64,000 nt of DNA from Acidobacteriota bacterium. Its GTDB lineage: Bacteria; Acidobacteriota; Blastocatellia; Pyrinomonadales; Pyrinomonadaceae. The stretch spans positions 582,214 through 646,213 of the forward strand of contig JAHBSK010000001.1 of NCBI GenBank assembly GCA_019639175.1, given 5' to 3'. The translations under genes were made by a program, and so were the position numbers. Under the pieces are notes generated by a model. It did no database searches. It was not told the origin of the DNA and was given only the letters and a program-made list of their open reading frames with translations. Below are positions 52,237-61,265 of the stretch, piece by piece (position 1 is the stretch's first letter; each line of letters begins with the position of its first letter).

Positions 52237-54026
52237 CCATTCCGTTGGGTGTACATTCTTTGCATGCGTTGGCTTATTGTGAGAGGTTGTTTTTTCTCGA
52301 GGAGGTTGAGCGTTTGCGGGTTGCGGATGCGCGGGTTTATGCGGGGCGGACATTGCATGTTGAAATTGAGCGGGACGAGCCGGATGATGAGGTGTTGACG
52401 ATCGGTTTTGAGTCGGAGAAATATCGGTTGATCGGGAAAGTTGACTGTATCAGGCGGCGTGACGGGCAGATAATTCCGTATGAGCATAAGCGCGGACGGG
52501 CGGCTCGAACGATCGACGGCACACCTGAGGCCTGGGCAAGCGACCGGTTGCAGGTGATCGCGTATGCACTGCTGGTGGAAGAGCATTCGGGCAAAATCAT
52601 CGCAGAAGGCCGCATTCGCTATCATGCGGACAATGTGATGGTGCGTGTGCCGATAGACGACGCGGCACGCGCGGATTTTGAAGCTCATCTTGCACGTGCC
52701 CGTGAGCTGCAATCGAGCGTCGAACGCCCGCCGGTAACTTCAAACGAACGCCTGTGCGTGAAATGTTCACTTGCACCCGTTTGCTTGCCCGAAGAAGCCC
52801 GGCTGGCCGACCGCCTGACCGGAGAACAGGCATCCGTGTCTGTACCTGAGACGTTGCAGCTAGTCGAAATGCGTTCCGACGATGAGGTGGTCATTGAAAA
52901 GTCAGGTATTGAAACAACCGAATCACTTGCCGGCAGGGATGTCGGTGTTCCGCTGCGTCTTTTTCCCGCCGAAGACGAACGTAAAATTCTTCACGTCTTG
53001 ACCAATGGTGCTAAAGTGGGGCGCAAGAGCGACCGATTCCAGATATGGTCGCCGGAGACGGATGAGAAAGACCTTCATCCGGTTCAAACCATCGGACAGG
53101 TCGTTCTACACGGTTTTTCGCAAATATCAACACAGGCATTAAGGTTGTGCGCCGAACGCAATGTCGGCGTTCATTGGATTACCTACGGCGGACGCTATAT
53201 GGGAGCCTGGTCAAGTGGCTCTGGTTCGGTTCAACGGCGAATTAGACAATACCACGCTCTGACCGACCCGACCTTTTGCCTGATACTGGCAAAGCGGCTG
53301 GTCGAAGCAAAGGTTCGCGGGCAACTGGGTTTTCTGCTTAGGGCCAGCCGCGAATCAGGGCGTGAGATTGGGGACGTGAAAACGTCTATCGACAGCATCC
53401 GGAAACTATTATCGCCAATGAATCGCGCGGAAAGCTCGGATAGCCTACGCGGGTTTGAAGGCAGTGTCGGAGCTGCATATTTCAAGGCGTTGCCGCATCT
53501 GATCGTTGACGAGGCCGGTGACGAAATGAAACCCGACGGCCGAAACCGACGTCCGCCAAAAGACCGCTGCAATGCGCTTTTATCCTATGGTTATGCCTTG
53601 CTGCTAAAAGACATTACGAACGCAATTCTGACCGTCGGCCTTGATCCGTGTCTTGGGTTTTATCACACACCGCGTTCTCAGGCGCATCCGCTGGCTCTTG
53701 ATCTGATGGAGATATTCCGCGTAACACTGGTCGATCTGCCGGTGATCGCCTCGATCAATCGCAGACAATGGGACGCCAACGAAGATTTTCAAATTGCCGG
53801 ACAGCAGGTTTGGCTGTCAGACGTCGGTCGCAAGAAGTTTATACAGATCTATGAACGCCGCAAGGCCGATCAGTGGAAGCATCCCGTTATCGGGTATTCG
53901 CTTTCGTATTCGCGGCACATCGAACTGGAGGTTCGTCTGCTCGAAAAAGAATGGACGGATAATTACGCATCTGCGGGAACCTCTGTTGAACCTCGCGGCC
54001 TGTTTGCACGCATGAGGTTGAGATAA
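52233..54026 (+). CDS. cas4-cas1: Cas4-Cas1 fusion, spacer acquisition
   Basis: 597 residues from ATG 52233, with CGGAG upstream and an ATGA overlap with cas5. Cas4 part (1-190): Cys16 in YCER, RecB-type nuclease residues Asp71, Glu84 and Lys86 (EHK), Gln107-Tyr111, and the iron-sulfur cysteines 175, 178 and 184. Cas1 part (about 250-597): metal ligands Glu409 in GFEGSVG, His478 in FYHTP and Asp490. All catalytic residues are present, so adaptation is probably active. Fusions of Cas4 with Cas1 occur in Myxococcus and Geobacter-type systems and couple PAM trimming with integration. Confidence 0.93.
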   Translation: MTIPLGVHSLHALAYCERLFFLEEVERLRVADARVYAGRTLHVEIERDEPDDEVLTIGFESEKYRLIGKVDCIRRRDGQIIPYEHKRGRAARTIDGTPEAWASDRLQVIAYALLVEEHSGKIIAEGRIRYHADNVMVRVPIDDAARADFEAHLARARELQSSVERPPVTSNERLCVKCSLAPVCLPEEARLADRLTGEQASVSVPETLQLVEMRSDDEVVIEKSGIETTESLAGRDVGVPLRLFPAEDERKILHVLTNGAKVGRKSDRFQIWSPETDEKDLHPVQTIGQVVLHGFSQISTQALRLCAERNVGVHWITYGGRYMGAWSSGSGSVQRRIRQYHALTDPTFCLILAKRLVEAKVRGQLGFLLRASRESGREIGDVKTSIDSIRKLLSPMNRAESSDSLRGFEGSVGAAYFKALPHLIVDEAGDEMKPDGRNRRPPKDRCNALLSYGYALLLKDITNAILTVGLDPCLGFYHTPRSQAHPLALDLMEIFRVTLVDLPVIASINRRQWDANEDFQIAGQQVWLSDVGRKKFIQIYERRKADQWKHPVIGYSLSYSRHIELEVRLLEKEWTDNYASAGTSVEPRGLFARMRLR

Positions 54027-54030
54027 TATT

Positions 54031-54321
54031 ATGGCCGGTAAAAATTGGTATGTCGTCTCGTACGACATCACTGAACCAAAACGCTGGAAAAAGGTGTACG
54101 AACGGCTTAACGGATATGGCACGCGTTTGCAGTATTCCATTTTCCGCTGCCGTCTGACAAAAACCGAGGTTGAGCGGCTGCGCTGGGAACTTGAGAAAGA
54201 ACTTACCGAAGATGACAAATTGCTGATCTTGACCGTATGCGAGTCTTGCGAACGACGAACGCTTGCCATAAATCGCCCGGAATCATGGAAGCAGCATGAC
54301 AAAACTTTTGATTTTGCCTGA
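54031..54321 (+). CDS. cas2: Cas2 spacer-acquisition protein
   Basis: 96 residues, normal Cas2 length. Ferredoxin-like fold with the conserved Asp12 in VSYDIT, GYGTRLQYSIFRCRLT and the C-terminal strand. Forms the integrase complex with Cas1. It starts five bases after the Cas4-Cas1 stop and ends 288 bases before the first repeat. Confidence 0.93.
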   Translation: MAGKNWYVVSYDITEPKRWKKVYERLNGYGTRLQYSIFRCRLTKTEVERLRWELEKELTEDDKLLILTVCESCERRTLAINRPESWKQHDKTFDFA

Positions 54322-54609
54322 AAGTGATAACCTGAAATTTTTTTGTGATTGTTCCGGATTCAAGTACCGTCGCGTGTGAGCCTTTAGATCTTTGATAATT
54401 TATAGAAAACGCTTATATTTTGGACGTCTTACCATATTATGAGACGCCCAATATGCTTGAAAATCCCATAACACTTGTAAACACAATGAATTGCAAGAAC
54501 AAACAACATACAAAATACACGGATCGACACCTATGCCGTCTAAGATTTACACTCCTCCCCGCACCACCGCTTGTAAATGCTGTGATAAATATGATTAAAT
54601 CCTACGCTG
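54322..54609 (+). promoter_or_regulatory. CRISPR leader
   Basis: 288 bases, AT-rich, between cas2 and the first repeat, without a gene. TTGATA (54392-54397) and TATATT (54414-54419), 16 bases apart, are a good promoter reading into the array. Leader position at this end agrees with repeat structure: in this direction the repeat hairpin has a stable UUCG loop and leaves an 8-nt handle. Confidence 0.65.
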
Positions 54610-56735
54610 TGAAAATTCCTTCGATGCCTTCGGGCGTTTAGCACGAATGCGGACAAAGAACTCCGCTCTAACAGCCGCTTGTGAAAATTCCTTCGATGCC
54701 TTCGGGCGTTTAGCACCGATGGAAGAGGTTCTGCTCACGACCGCGCCTATAAGTGAAAATTCCTTCGATGCCTTCGGGCGTTTAGCACTATTTATGTTCT
54801 ATGAATTTTTCATTTTCTCGCGCTTGTGAAAATTCCTTCGATGCCTTCGGGCGTTTAGCACTATATTTTGAGATAATTTACTGACGTAAGCAGAGAGTGA
54901 AAATTCCTTCGATGCCTTCGGGCGTTTAGCACTTAGGTTTTCGGTATAGGTGCCAACATCAACGACAGTGAAAATTCCTTCGATGCCTTCGGGCGTTTAG
55001 CACTAATACAGGCTCGGACGCCCGACAAGCCAGTTCCCTGTGAAAATTCCTTCGATGCCTTCGGGCGTTTAGCACAAATGCTTTTGGACGGGTTCTCAAA
55101 GGGCGATCTCGTGAAAATTCCTTCGATGCCTTCGGGCGTTTAGCACAAATAGACTCATCGCCCTGAATGTGGTCAAAGTTTGGTGAAAATTCCTTCGATG
55201 CCTTCGGGCGTTTAGCACGTATAGACGCAACGTATCCGATAGTAGCCATATTATGTGAAAATTCCTTCGATGCCTTCGGGCGTTTAGCACGACTATCTAT
55301 CAGAGGGTAGTGTTGTAACTGGTTTTGTGAAAATTCCTTCGATGCCTTCGGGCGTTTAGCACATCCTGAAGATGAACGGATTCATCATCAGCCGGTTGTG
55401 AAAATTCCTTCGATGCCTTCGGGCGTTTAGCACTCATTGAAAAGAACGGCATCCATCGAAACACGCTGAAGTGAAAATTCCTTCGATGCCTTCGGGCGTT
55501 TAGCACAATGGACGGATGATGAGGTGCAGGTGTTTTTAGAATGTGAAAATTCCTTCGATGCCTTCGGGCGTTTAGCACAAGTATCACGGCCTCTACCAAG
55601 ACAACCGTAAGAACAGTGAAAATTCCTTCGATGCCTTCGGGCGTTTAGCACTCTGATTCTTTTTTCGTGGTTATTTTGATTCCAATAGTGAAAATTCCTT
55701 CGATGCCTTCGGGCGTTTAGCACAACCATACATCAATCCTAGCCGACTGGCTGAACTCAAGTGAAAATTCCTTCGATGCCTTCGGGCGTTTAGCACAGAT
55801 ACCGATTGCAGATGCAAAGCGAGGCGATATTTGTGAAAATTCCTTCGATGCCTTCGGGCGTTTAGCACAAATATTGGATAAGAGCGGCAACGGACGGACA
55901 CTTTACGCGTGAAAATTCCTTCGATGCCTTCGGGCGTTTAGCACAGTGTTCATGAACAGACTGGATTTGGGGCGAGTTTTGGTGAAAATTCCTTCGATGC
56001 CTTCGGGCGTTTAGCACCTTACGGAACGGACGAAGAACGGTTCGCGTAACGTGTGAAAATTCCTTCGATGCCTTCGGGCGTTTAGCACCGACGGAGGATT
56101 AACTCCCGCCTTGACCGTGACGTTGTGAAAATTCCTTCGATGCCTTCGGGCGTTTAGCACAAACTACACGAATTTAGCAGACGGAACAAAAGAAGGTGAA
56201 AATTCCTTCGATGCCTTCGGGCGTTTAGCACACAAAAAAAGAGTTAGCAAACCTTATCGCGGATTTAATGTGAAAATTCCTTCGATGCCTTCGGGCGTTT
56301 AGCACCTCTGCAAAACAACCGACTTCGACACTTTGTTCAAGTGAAAATTCCTTCGATGCCTTCGGGCGTTTAGCACAGATCAGCTTATTCCACCAAGCGA
56401 TCAGTATTGTATAGGTGAAAATTCCTTCGATGCCTTCGGGCGTTTAGCACGCCTTAAATTTTCAAATTCCAAACGCAACAAGCCGGGTGAAAATTCCTTC
56501 GATGCCTTCGGGCGTTTAGCACAGGACATCAGCCGGATTGGTCAAAAGCACGTCCGTGTGAAAATTCCTTCGATGCCTTCGGGCGTTTAGCACTAACTGG
56601 CGTTACCTCAAAAGCAACTAACGGAGTTGTGAAAATTCCTTCGATGCCTTCGGGCGTTTAGCACGATCGAATTTCGGGAACTTGTTCATAAATCAGAATG
56701 TGAAAATTCCTTCGATGCCTTCGGGCGTTTAGCAC
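54610..56735 (+). CRISPR. CRISPR array, 30 repeats and 29 spacers
   Basis: 36-base repeat beginning GTGAAAATTCCTTCGATG and ending CCTTCGGGCGTTTAGCAC. The repeat starts run from 54610 to 56700 with a period of 71-76, so spacers are 35-40 bases (most 35-37; one of 40 at 55869-55908). By eye all 30 copies are identical, including the last. The repeat folds as ATGCC-TTCG-GGCGT, a five-pair stem with the very stable C(UUCG)G loop, and exactly eight bases (TTTAGCAC) follow GGCG, fitting Cas6 cleavage in type I systems. All spacers look different from one another, and none was noticed to match the window elsewhere. Confidence 0.98.
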
Positions 56736-56913
56736 AAAATGCTCGGAATGAACTATTCGATGCAGACGAGTGAATATTGCTCGCGGGGTAAATTTTGCAG
56801 CAATAGAAACAACCTGCCGCTTCGGATGCTTCGAGTTGGGGCCTGTTGTTGATGCTGTTCTTAGAGCATTCTGAGGGTTCAATTCCTTTTTTGTTTGTCA
56901 TTGACATAATTTT

Positions 56914-58221
56914 CTACAGTGCAAGAATTTGATCCAGCCGGTGAGCTAATTCAGGAGCAGTTTGGGATAAGCCCCCGACAAGATCTTCAGCGACATCACG
57001 GTTTCCCAGGGCGAGATTGCCCATTGCGAAGTAATAAAGCTGCTGCGGGTCTTGCAGGTCAAAGCTGCCATCGGATTCCAAATACTCAACACCTTCGGAC
57101 GACCCTGTCGTCTTGATCTCAAATGCGGCGCCGAGTTGGAAGATCGTATCAATAAACGTCGCGTTAATATCCAACACCCGCTTGTAGCATTCGATCTCTT
57201 CGTCTATGTTCCCAAGATCGCGATGACACCTGGCCGTCCACATTAAGACAAGGGCATCATCTTCTGTGCTTGTCAGGGCCTTGTCAAAGGACTCAATGCC
57301 TGCTCTATGATCTCCGAGCAAATATTGCCATCTGCCGATATTAAAATGAGCCTTTGGATCGAATTCGACGGAAAGCCCGTTACGGGTTGCGGCAATCGCA
57401 TCTTCATATCGTCTGAGCTCGCCGAGAGCGACACCCAGCATAAAATGTGCCGGCGGAAATTCGTACTCGGCAAGAATTGCCTGATTAAAAGCATTTATGG
57501 CTTCTTCAAAATTCTGCAGCTCGATCTGTGTGCATCCGATGTTGTAAAGAACAATCGCAGGCTGTTCGTGGCCAAGTCTCAATGCATTTTCATATTCACG
57601 GATGGCTTCTTCGTGAAGACCATTTTCACTGAGTGCGACACCCAGATTGTAACGATGCATCGGATCATTCGGCTCGGAATCAACCAACTGCTGCATAACA
57701 TGAAGTAAAGATTCGGGCGGCAGATCACCACCGTCAACTTTGAAGGTGTAAAACCGATCTTCTAGTATCTCTGCGGTCTCTGTCGATAACTTTCGCATGC
57801 GCTGAAGCTGCTGCGGATTTACCTTGCCGTCACGGAGGTTCAGATGGTTGTCCTCATCGTCGAACCGTATCTCCTCAGCGATGTCGTGAATATCGACATG
57901 CCGCAGATATTCTTCGGTTTCAGGTTCGGCCAAAGCGTAGTATTCTGCCTGCCATAGGCCGGCGTCGGGCATTCGTCGCATAGCCTCTTCGTATTCGACA
58001 ACCTCGCCAACTACCATTCTCCCGGCAAGAACCAACTCGCGCTCTTCGGTCAATGTGACGATCCAGATCGTATCGCCCGGATGCACGTCCATCAACTGAT
58101 TGCTCGCAACGACATCCAACGGCAGATCATTTGACGCAGGATCGATCACGCTGCGTTCCTGCCAGAAAAGCAGATAATGAGACGGACCTTCTAAATGCAT
58201 TGTGTTTTCATCAACCTTCAT
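56914..58221 (-). CDS. TPR-repeat protein with a PUA/EVE-like N-terminal region
   Basis: 435 residues, no signal peptide. Residues 1-110 (HYLLFWQERSVIDPASND, HPGDTIWIVTLTEERELVLAGRMVVGEVV) have the strand pattern of a PUA-fold/EVE-like domain, a low-confidence guess. Residues about 170-430 contain seven or so TPR units (YNLGVALSENGLHEEAIREYENAL, YNIGCTQIELQNFEEAINAFNQAI, FNIGRWQYLLGDHRAGIESFDKAL). TPRs are protein-binding scaffolds. It is the last gene of a minus-strand set with SGNH, a small membrane protein and a sirtuin. The 178 bases between the array and this gene hold no further repeat. Confidence 0.7.
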   Translation of the reverse strand: MKVDENTMHLEGPSHYLLFWQERSVIDPASNDLPLDVVASNQLMDVHPGDTIWIVTLTEERELVLAGRMVVGEVVEYEEAMRRMPDAGLWQAEYYALAEPETEEYLRHVDIHDIAEEIRFDDEDNHLNLRDGKVNPQQLQRMRKLSTETAEILEDRFYTFKVDGGDLPPESLLHVMQQLVDSEPNDPMHRYNLGVALSENGLHEEAIREYENALRLGHEQPAIVLYNIGCTQIELQNFEEAINAFNQAILAEYEFPPAHFMLGVALGELRRYEDAIAATRNGLSVEFDPKAHFNIGRWQYLLGDHRAGIESFDKALTSTEDDALVLMWTARCHRDLGNIDEEIECYKRVLDINATFIDTIFQLGAAFEIKTTGSSEGVEYLESDGSFDLQDPQQLYYFAMGNLALGNRDVAEDLVGGLSQTAPELAHRLDQILAL

Positions 58222-58229
58222 AAATATTC

Positions 58230-58862
58230 CTACAAATACGCCGAGGCGGGTCTTGCTTCAAAGCTGTGCTCACCGATAAGTCGCAAGATCATTTTTGCTA
58301 TCTTTGCACCTCCGGAAACCGATGGTTCAATGGCGTTTGCATAATCACCATATTCGTCACACACATATCGCAGATCGATCAACGGTAGTTTGCGTAAGAA
58401 TGCCTGTCGGATGATCACATCATTAAACGTCGCCAGCGCCGCAACCGCGAGCTTCTGCACCACCGGCTCATCAAATCGTGGATAGTAGATAGTGCAGACC
58501 GCCGTCGGCTTGTTCAATGCTAAAACCGCATCGAGCATTTTGGAATAGTTGTGCTCAAATCTTTCGGAGACATCCGATAGAGCATTGAAAACATCTACAC
58601 CGGAACGAGCCGGCATTTGTAAAATGCTCATTTCACCCAGGGCGTCGTTTCCACCGACACTTACAAACAAATGCGTTGCGTCGTCTGGTAAATTTCGCAG
58701 TTGTCCCGGCACATGGTTCGTTACGTTTCCGTCAACCGCAAGCAGCGCTGCCTTCCAACCCTCCGGCATCTGCTCACGCAGATTCTCAATAGTTGACTTG
58801 CCGCTGCCAACATAAACCTTGTTATCGAATATAGAATCTCCCAGTAGAATTATGTGTTTCAT
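58230..58862 (-). CDS. Cytoplasmic SGNH/GDSL hydrolase-like protein lacking the usual catalytic His
   Basis: 210 residues without signal peptide. SGNH block I GDSIFDN (Ser), block II Gly in AVDGNVTN and block III GGND are present. In block V, where Asp-x-x-His-Pro is expected, the sequence reads DYANAIEPSVSGGAKIA, with Glu-Pro in place of His-Pro. It may be a divergent subfamily using another base, or a non-hydrolytic protein. It is eight bases upstream of the TPR gene in the same transcript and four bases downstream of the small membrane-protein gene. Confidence 0.75.
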   Translation of the reverse strand: MKHIILLGDSIFDNKVYVGSGKSTIENLREQMPEGWKAALLAVDGNVTNHVPGQLRNLPDDATHLFVSVGGNDALGEMSILQMPARSGVDVFNALSDVSERFEHNYSKMLDAVLALNKPTAVCTIYYPRFDEPVVQKLAVAALATFNDVIIRQAFLRKLPLIDLRYVCDEYGDYANAIEPSVSGGAKIAKMILRLIGEHSFEARPASAYL

Positions 58863-58866
58863 ATCT

Positions 58867-59043
58867 TCAGAAAATGGTAATTAAAACCACAGCACCTGCA
58901 ATTATCAAGATCAGGATCACCCCGGCACACCCGGAACCCGCACTGTCATGATCATCATCTGCGGCATAAGCCAACATTATGTCGTTCGCCTCATCGTCGT
59001 TCGGCCATTCATCAATAGGCCATCTATCGCGATTTCCTGCCAT
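58867..59043 (-). CDS. Small acidic single-pass membrane protein (58 residues)
   Basis: A frame of 58 codons starting MAGNRDRWPIDEWPNDDEAN, then an acidic stretch YAADDDHDSAGSG, then a C-terminal 20-residue hydrophobic helix (CAGVILILIIAGAVVLITIF) that ends the protein. GAGGTG lies six bases before the ATG, inside the 3' end of the sirtuin fragment. The acidic head and C-terminal helix suggest a tail-anchored protein with a cytoplasmic head. I do not recognise a family. The ribosome site, tight spacing to both neighbours and protein-like composition support it as real. Confidence 0.65.
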   Translation of the reverse strand: MAGNRDRWPIDEWPNDDEANDIMLAYAADDDHDSAGSGCAGVILILIIAGAVVLITIF

Positions 59044-59046
59044 CAG

Positions 59047-59272
59047 TCACACCTCGCAATTAAGCAGTTTTGGCAAAACTTCCGCAGCTTTGCCTCGGAT
59101 CGAGACATCGGCGGAAGCTGTAAGCTCGGTCTCTTCCGGGTTGATCTCGATGACGAACGCACCTTCGCGTTTGGCGATACGCGGTATCATATTCGCCGGA
59201 TACACGACCGCCGAAGTGCCAACAACGATGCAGACATCGCACGCGGCTGCCTTTTCGTAAGCCATGAGCAAG
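59047..59272 (-). pseudogene. Sirtuin (Sir2/CobB-type deacetylase) C-terminal stump
   Basis: About 74 residues: ACDVCIVVGTSAVVYPANMIPRIAKREGAFVIEINPEETEL and VSIRGKAAEVLPKLL, the NAD-binding C-terminal part of bacterial sirtuins. The N-terminal two thirds, including the catalytic His and zinc cysteines, are missing because the frame ends at the IS element left end (59273). The missing part is not found on the other side of the IS, so the gene was destroyed by insertion plus rearrangement. Confidence 0.85.
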
Positions 59273-59424
59273 TGAGATGGTCAAGTAAAACCGGACACGA
59301 AAGTCCGGGTTCTCCTTTAAGTTTATAGTATTTCAAACAGCGTTTTTTTTAGGCATTGGGAAATCTATCCACAAATGATCGGATGAAGCGGCGAGGAGCG
59401 AAAGGGCGTCTCGCCGCTGCTCAT

Positions 59425-60327
59425 TTATGGATGAGTTTCCGGCCGGTTATTCCTCGGCGGGTTGCTCGCCAGCATTGCCCGCGTCTGCTTCACCGGTTGG
59501 GAAGTAACTTCCGACATTATCGTTTGATCGTCAATTCTCCATCGCCGCTCGAACTCGATCGGGCTTAAGTAGCCGATGCCCGAATGAAGCCGGATGCGGT
59601 TGTAATAGCCTTCGATGTAGCTGAAGGCTTCGCTTCGGGCCTGGCCGACGCTCTCGAACACCCCGCCCTCGACAAGCTCGGTCTTGAAGCGTGAGAAGAA
59701 GCTTTCGGCCTGGGCGTTGTCATAGCAGTTGCCTTTGCCCGACATCGACTGCCGGATGTCGTGCAGTCCGAGCAGGTCCCGGTAATCCTTCGACACGTAC
59801 TGCGAACCGCGGTCGGTGTGAATGATCGCATTCCGCTTTATCAGCCCCCGCCGAAACGCCATCGCGAGTGCCGCGACTACCATCTCCGCTTCGAGCGTTT
59901 CAGCGACCGCCCACCCGACGATCCGCCGCGTAAACTTGTCCTGAAACACCGCCAGATAGCAAAACAACCCGTTTATCAGGCGTAAATACGTGATGTCGCC
60001 CACGATGGCCTCGCCCGGTGCCTTGGGATGATTCTCCGCATCTTTCAGCAGATTCGGACTGATAAGGGCGTTATGCCTGGAATCGGTCGTCTGCGGACGG
60101 AACCTTTTCGGCTGAATGGCAACCAGGCCCTGCTCCCTCATCAATCGCCGCACCAGAAAACGCCCCAGCCCAAGCTCAACTGCGATCCGCCGCGATCCGT
60201 ACCGCCGCGAGTGAAAATAAAAACATTTCTTCACCCGGTTGGCATCCTCGCTCCGCTTGCTCGCCGCCGCCCGCCGCTCCAGCCATCCGTAGTAGCACGA
60301 TCGGCTCACCTTCATCACCCGGCACAA
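59425..60327 (-). CDS. IS3-family transposase OrfB (DDE integrase)
   Basis: 300 residues from the first ATG. The frame is open further upstream to about 60408 (RQKPVRRYEFIEGESGEYPIRTL), so the true product is an OrfAB fusion made by -1 frameshifting. Retroviral-integrase-type catalytic residues: Asp in IVGDITYL, Asp in IHTDRGSQY and Glu in NAQAESFFSRFK. An HTH_21 region precedes. All catalytic residues are intact, so the element could be active. Confidence 0.93.
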   Translation of the reverse strand: MCRVMKVSRSCYYGWLERRAAASKRSEDANRVKKCFYFHSRRYGSRRIAVELGLGRFLVRRLMREQGLVAIQPKRFRPQTTDSRHNALISPNLLKDAENHPKAPGEAIVGDITYLRLINGLFCYLAVFQDKFTRRIVGWAVAETLEAEMVVAALAMAFRRGLIKRNAIIHTDRGSQYVSKDYRDLLGLHDIRQSMSGKGNCYDNAQAESFFSRFKTELVEGGVFESVGQARSEAFSYIEGYYNRIRLHSGIGYLSPIEFERRWRIDDQTIMSEVTSQPVKQTRAMLASNPPRNNRPETHP

Positions 60328-60377
60328 TGTCCTGATCGGATACTCGCCGCTCTCGCCCTCAATGAACTCGTACCTTC

Positions 60378-60626
60378 TTACGGGCTTCTGCCGAAGATAA
60401 GCGCCGCCTTTTTTAATATCTCGTTCTCCATCTTCACTTCCCGCAGCTCCTTCTTCAGCTTTATCAGATCTTTCTCCGAGTCCGTTGCAGCCTCCAGCCT
60501 CATTTTCTTCCAGGCATGCAGCTGGTTCTCGCTCACCCCTAACTCCCGCGAAACCGACCGCACCGTCTGCCCCTCAATTATCTTCCTCACTGCCTCTCGC
60601 TTGAACTCTTCATCATACTTTTTCAT
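60378..60626 (-). CDS. IS3-family OrfA (HTH DNA-binding protein)
   Basis: 82 residues: YDEEFKREAVRKIIEGQTVRSVSRELGVSENQLHAWKK is the HTH_Tnp_1 helix-turn-helix, followed by a leucine-zipper-like coiled coil (LIKLKKELREVKMENEILKKAAL). It binds the terminal inverted repeats and, as part of OrfAB, forms the transposase. Confidence 0.93.
   Translation of the reverse strand: MKKYDEEFKREAVRKIIEGQTVRSVSRELGVSENQLHAWKKMRLEAATDSEKDLIKLKKELREVKMENEILKKAALIFGRSP
60408..60414 (-). other. Programmed -1 frameshift site of the IS
   Basis: The minus strand reads A-AAA-AAG in the zero frame of orfA, the classic IS3-family slippery heptamer. A slip by -1 enters the orfB frame with no stop before the YEFIEGES segment. 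The frame check was done by coordinates. Confidence 0.85.
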
Positions 60627-60674
60627 GATCTAATTCTACCCGAAGACTCGTGTCCGGCTAAATTAGACCACCTC

Positions 60675-60785
60675 AATCAAACCGCAGCAACGGAAGCAGC
60701 CCGTCTTCGGATGGTATCGACAGTTGTGACCGGATTCTTCCGGGATATGGATCGGCGGCTGGAGGAGATGAAGCCGAAATACTAG
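60675..60785 (+). pseudogene. C-terminal fragment of an unrecognised gene cut by the IS
   Basis: Plus-strand frame entering from the IS and ending at TAG 60783-60785. It encodes QTAATEAARLRMVSTVVTG and FFRDMDRRLEEMKPKY, a plausible helical C-terminus. Its orientation is opposite to the sirtuin on the other side of the IS, proving that the flanks are not two halves of one gene. Family unknown. Confidence 0.45.
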
Positions 60786-60792
60786 GGACCCT

Positions 60793-61210
60793 GTGAATGT
60801 AAAGCAAAAGCTTGACTCAGCAGCAGACGGAGCACGGCGCGAGGGAAAGCAGTTTTACGACTCCGTAACTTTCTACGAGAACGGCAAAAAAGAAAAGGCT
60901 TCCGGTCTGACCGGACGCCTTCTTTCAGATCGAGAGAAACGGAAACTTTTTTGCCTATGATTTGGATGCCGACAGGGGAACGACCACTCACAGAACGTTC
61001 GAGGCGAAGCTAAACGCCTACTGGCGCTTCCTTGAGCAGAATCGGCAACTAAAGGCTTACGGCGTGAAATGGTTCCGCGTTCTAACAGTAACGCTGTCCG
61101 ATCCACGAGCAACAAATCTTGCCGAGCATTCCAGCTTGTCGATCCCAAAAAAATATTCGAAATCCTTCCTGTTCACATCATTTCATAACTTCCAAAACAT
61201 GAAGCTATGA
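60793..61210 (+). pseudogene. Degraded replication-relaxation-type plasmid/ICE protein
   Basis: The frame at 60911-61210 gives PDAFFQIERNGNFFAYDLD, ADRGTTTHRTFEAKLNAYW and YGVKWFRVLTVT. This is the pattern D-x-D/A-D-R-G-T...F-x-x-K-L-x-A-Y of replication-relaxation family proteins of plasmids and integrative elements. An in-frame stop at 60908-60910 precedes it. The frame at 60793-60960 (KQFYDSVTFYENGKKEKAS) covers the upstream part in another register, suggesting a frameshift or a separate small gene end. Not functional as it stands. Confidence 0.5.
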
Positions 61211-61265
61211 ACATCCACCCTCCGCACCTGACGCGAAACAAATATTGTGCGACAGCAAAAGAACT

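Larger units (their letters stand above)
59273..60675 (-). mobile_element. IS3-family insertion sequence
   Basis: 1403 bases. The terminal inverted repeats begin TGAG[AG]TGGTC at both ends and share CCGGACACGA further in (59291 onward; 60656 backward). It contains orfA and orfB on the minus strand, overlapping by a -1 frameshift signal. No target-site duplication is seen: left flank ends CAAG, right flank begins ATCA. The left flank is a sirtuin gene and the right flank an unrelated plus-strand gene end, so the copy was involved in a deletion or recombination after insertion. Confidence 0.88.

Noticed and set aside
54959..56907. Minus-strand open frames through the array rich in the repeated peptide NARRHRRNFH or AKRPKASKEFS
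   Set aside because: They are only translations of the CRISPR repeat and spacers; the repeats set the period and no ribosome sites or family similarity exist.
59276..60672. Target-site duplication of the IS
   Set aside because: Three to five bases on each side were compared for both possible borders of the inverted repeats and no match was found.
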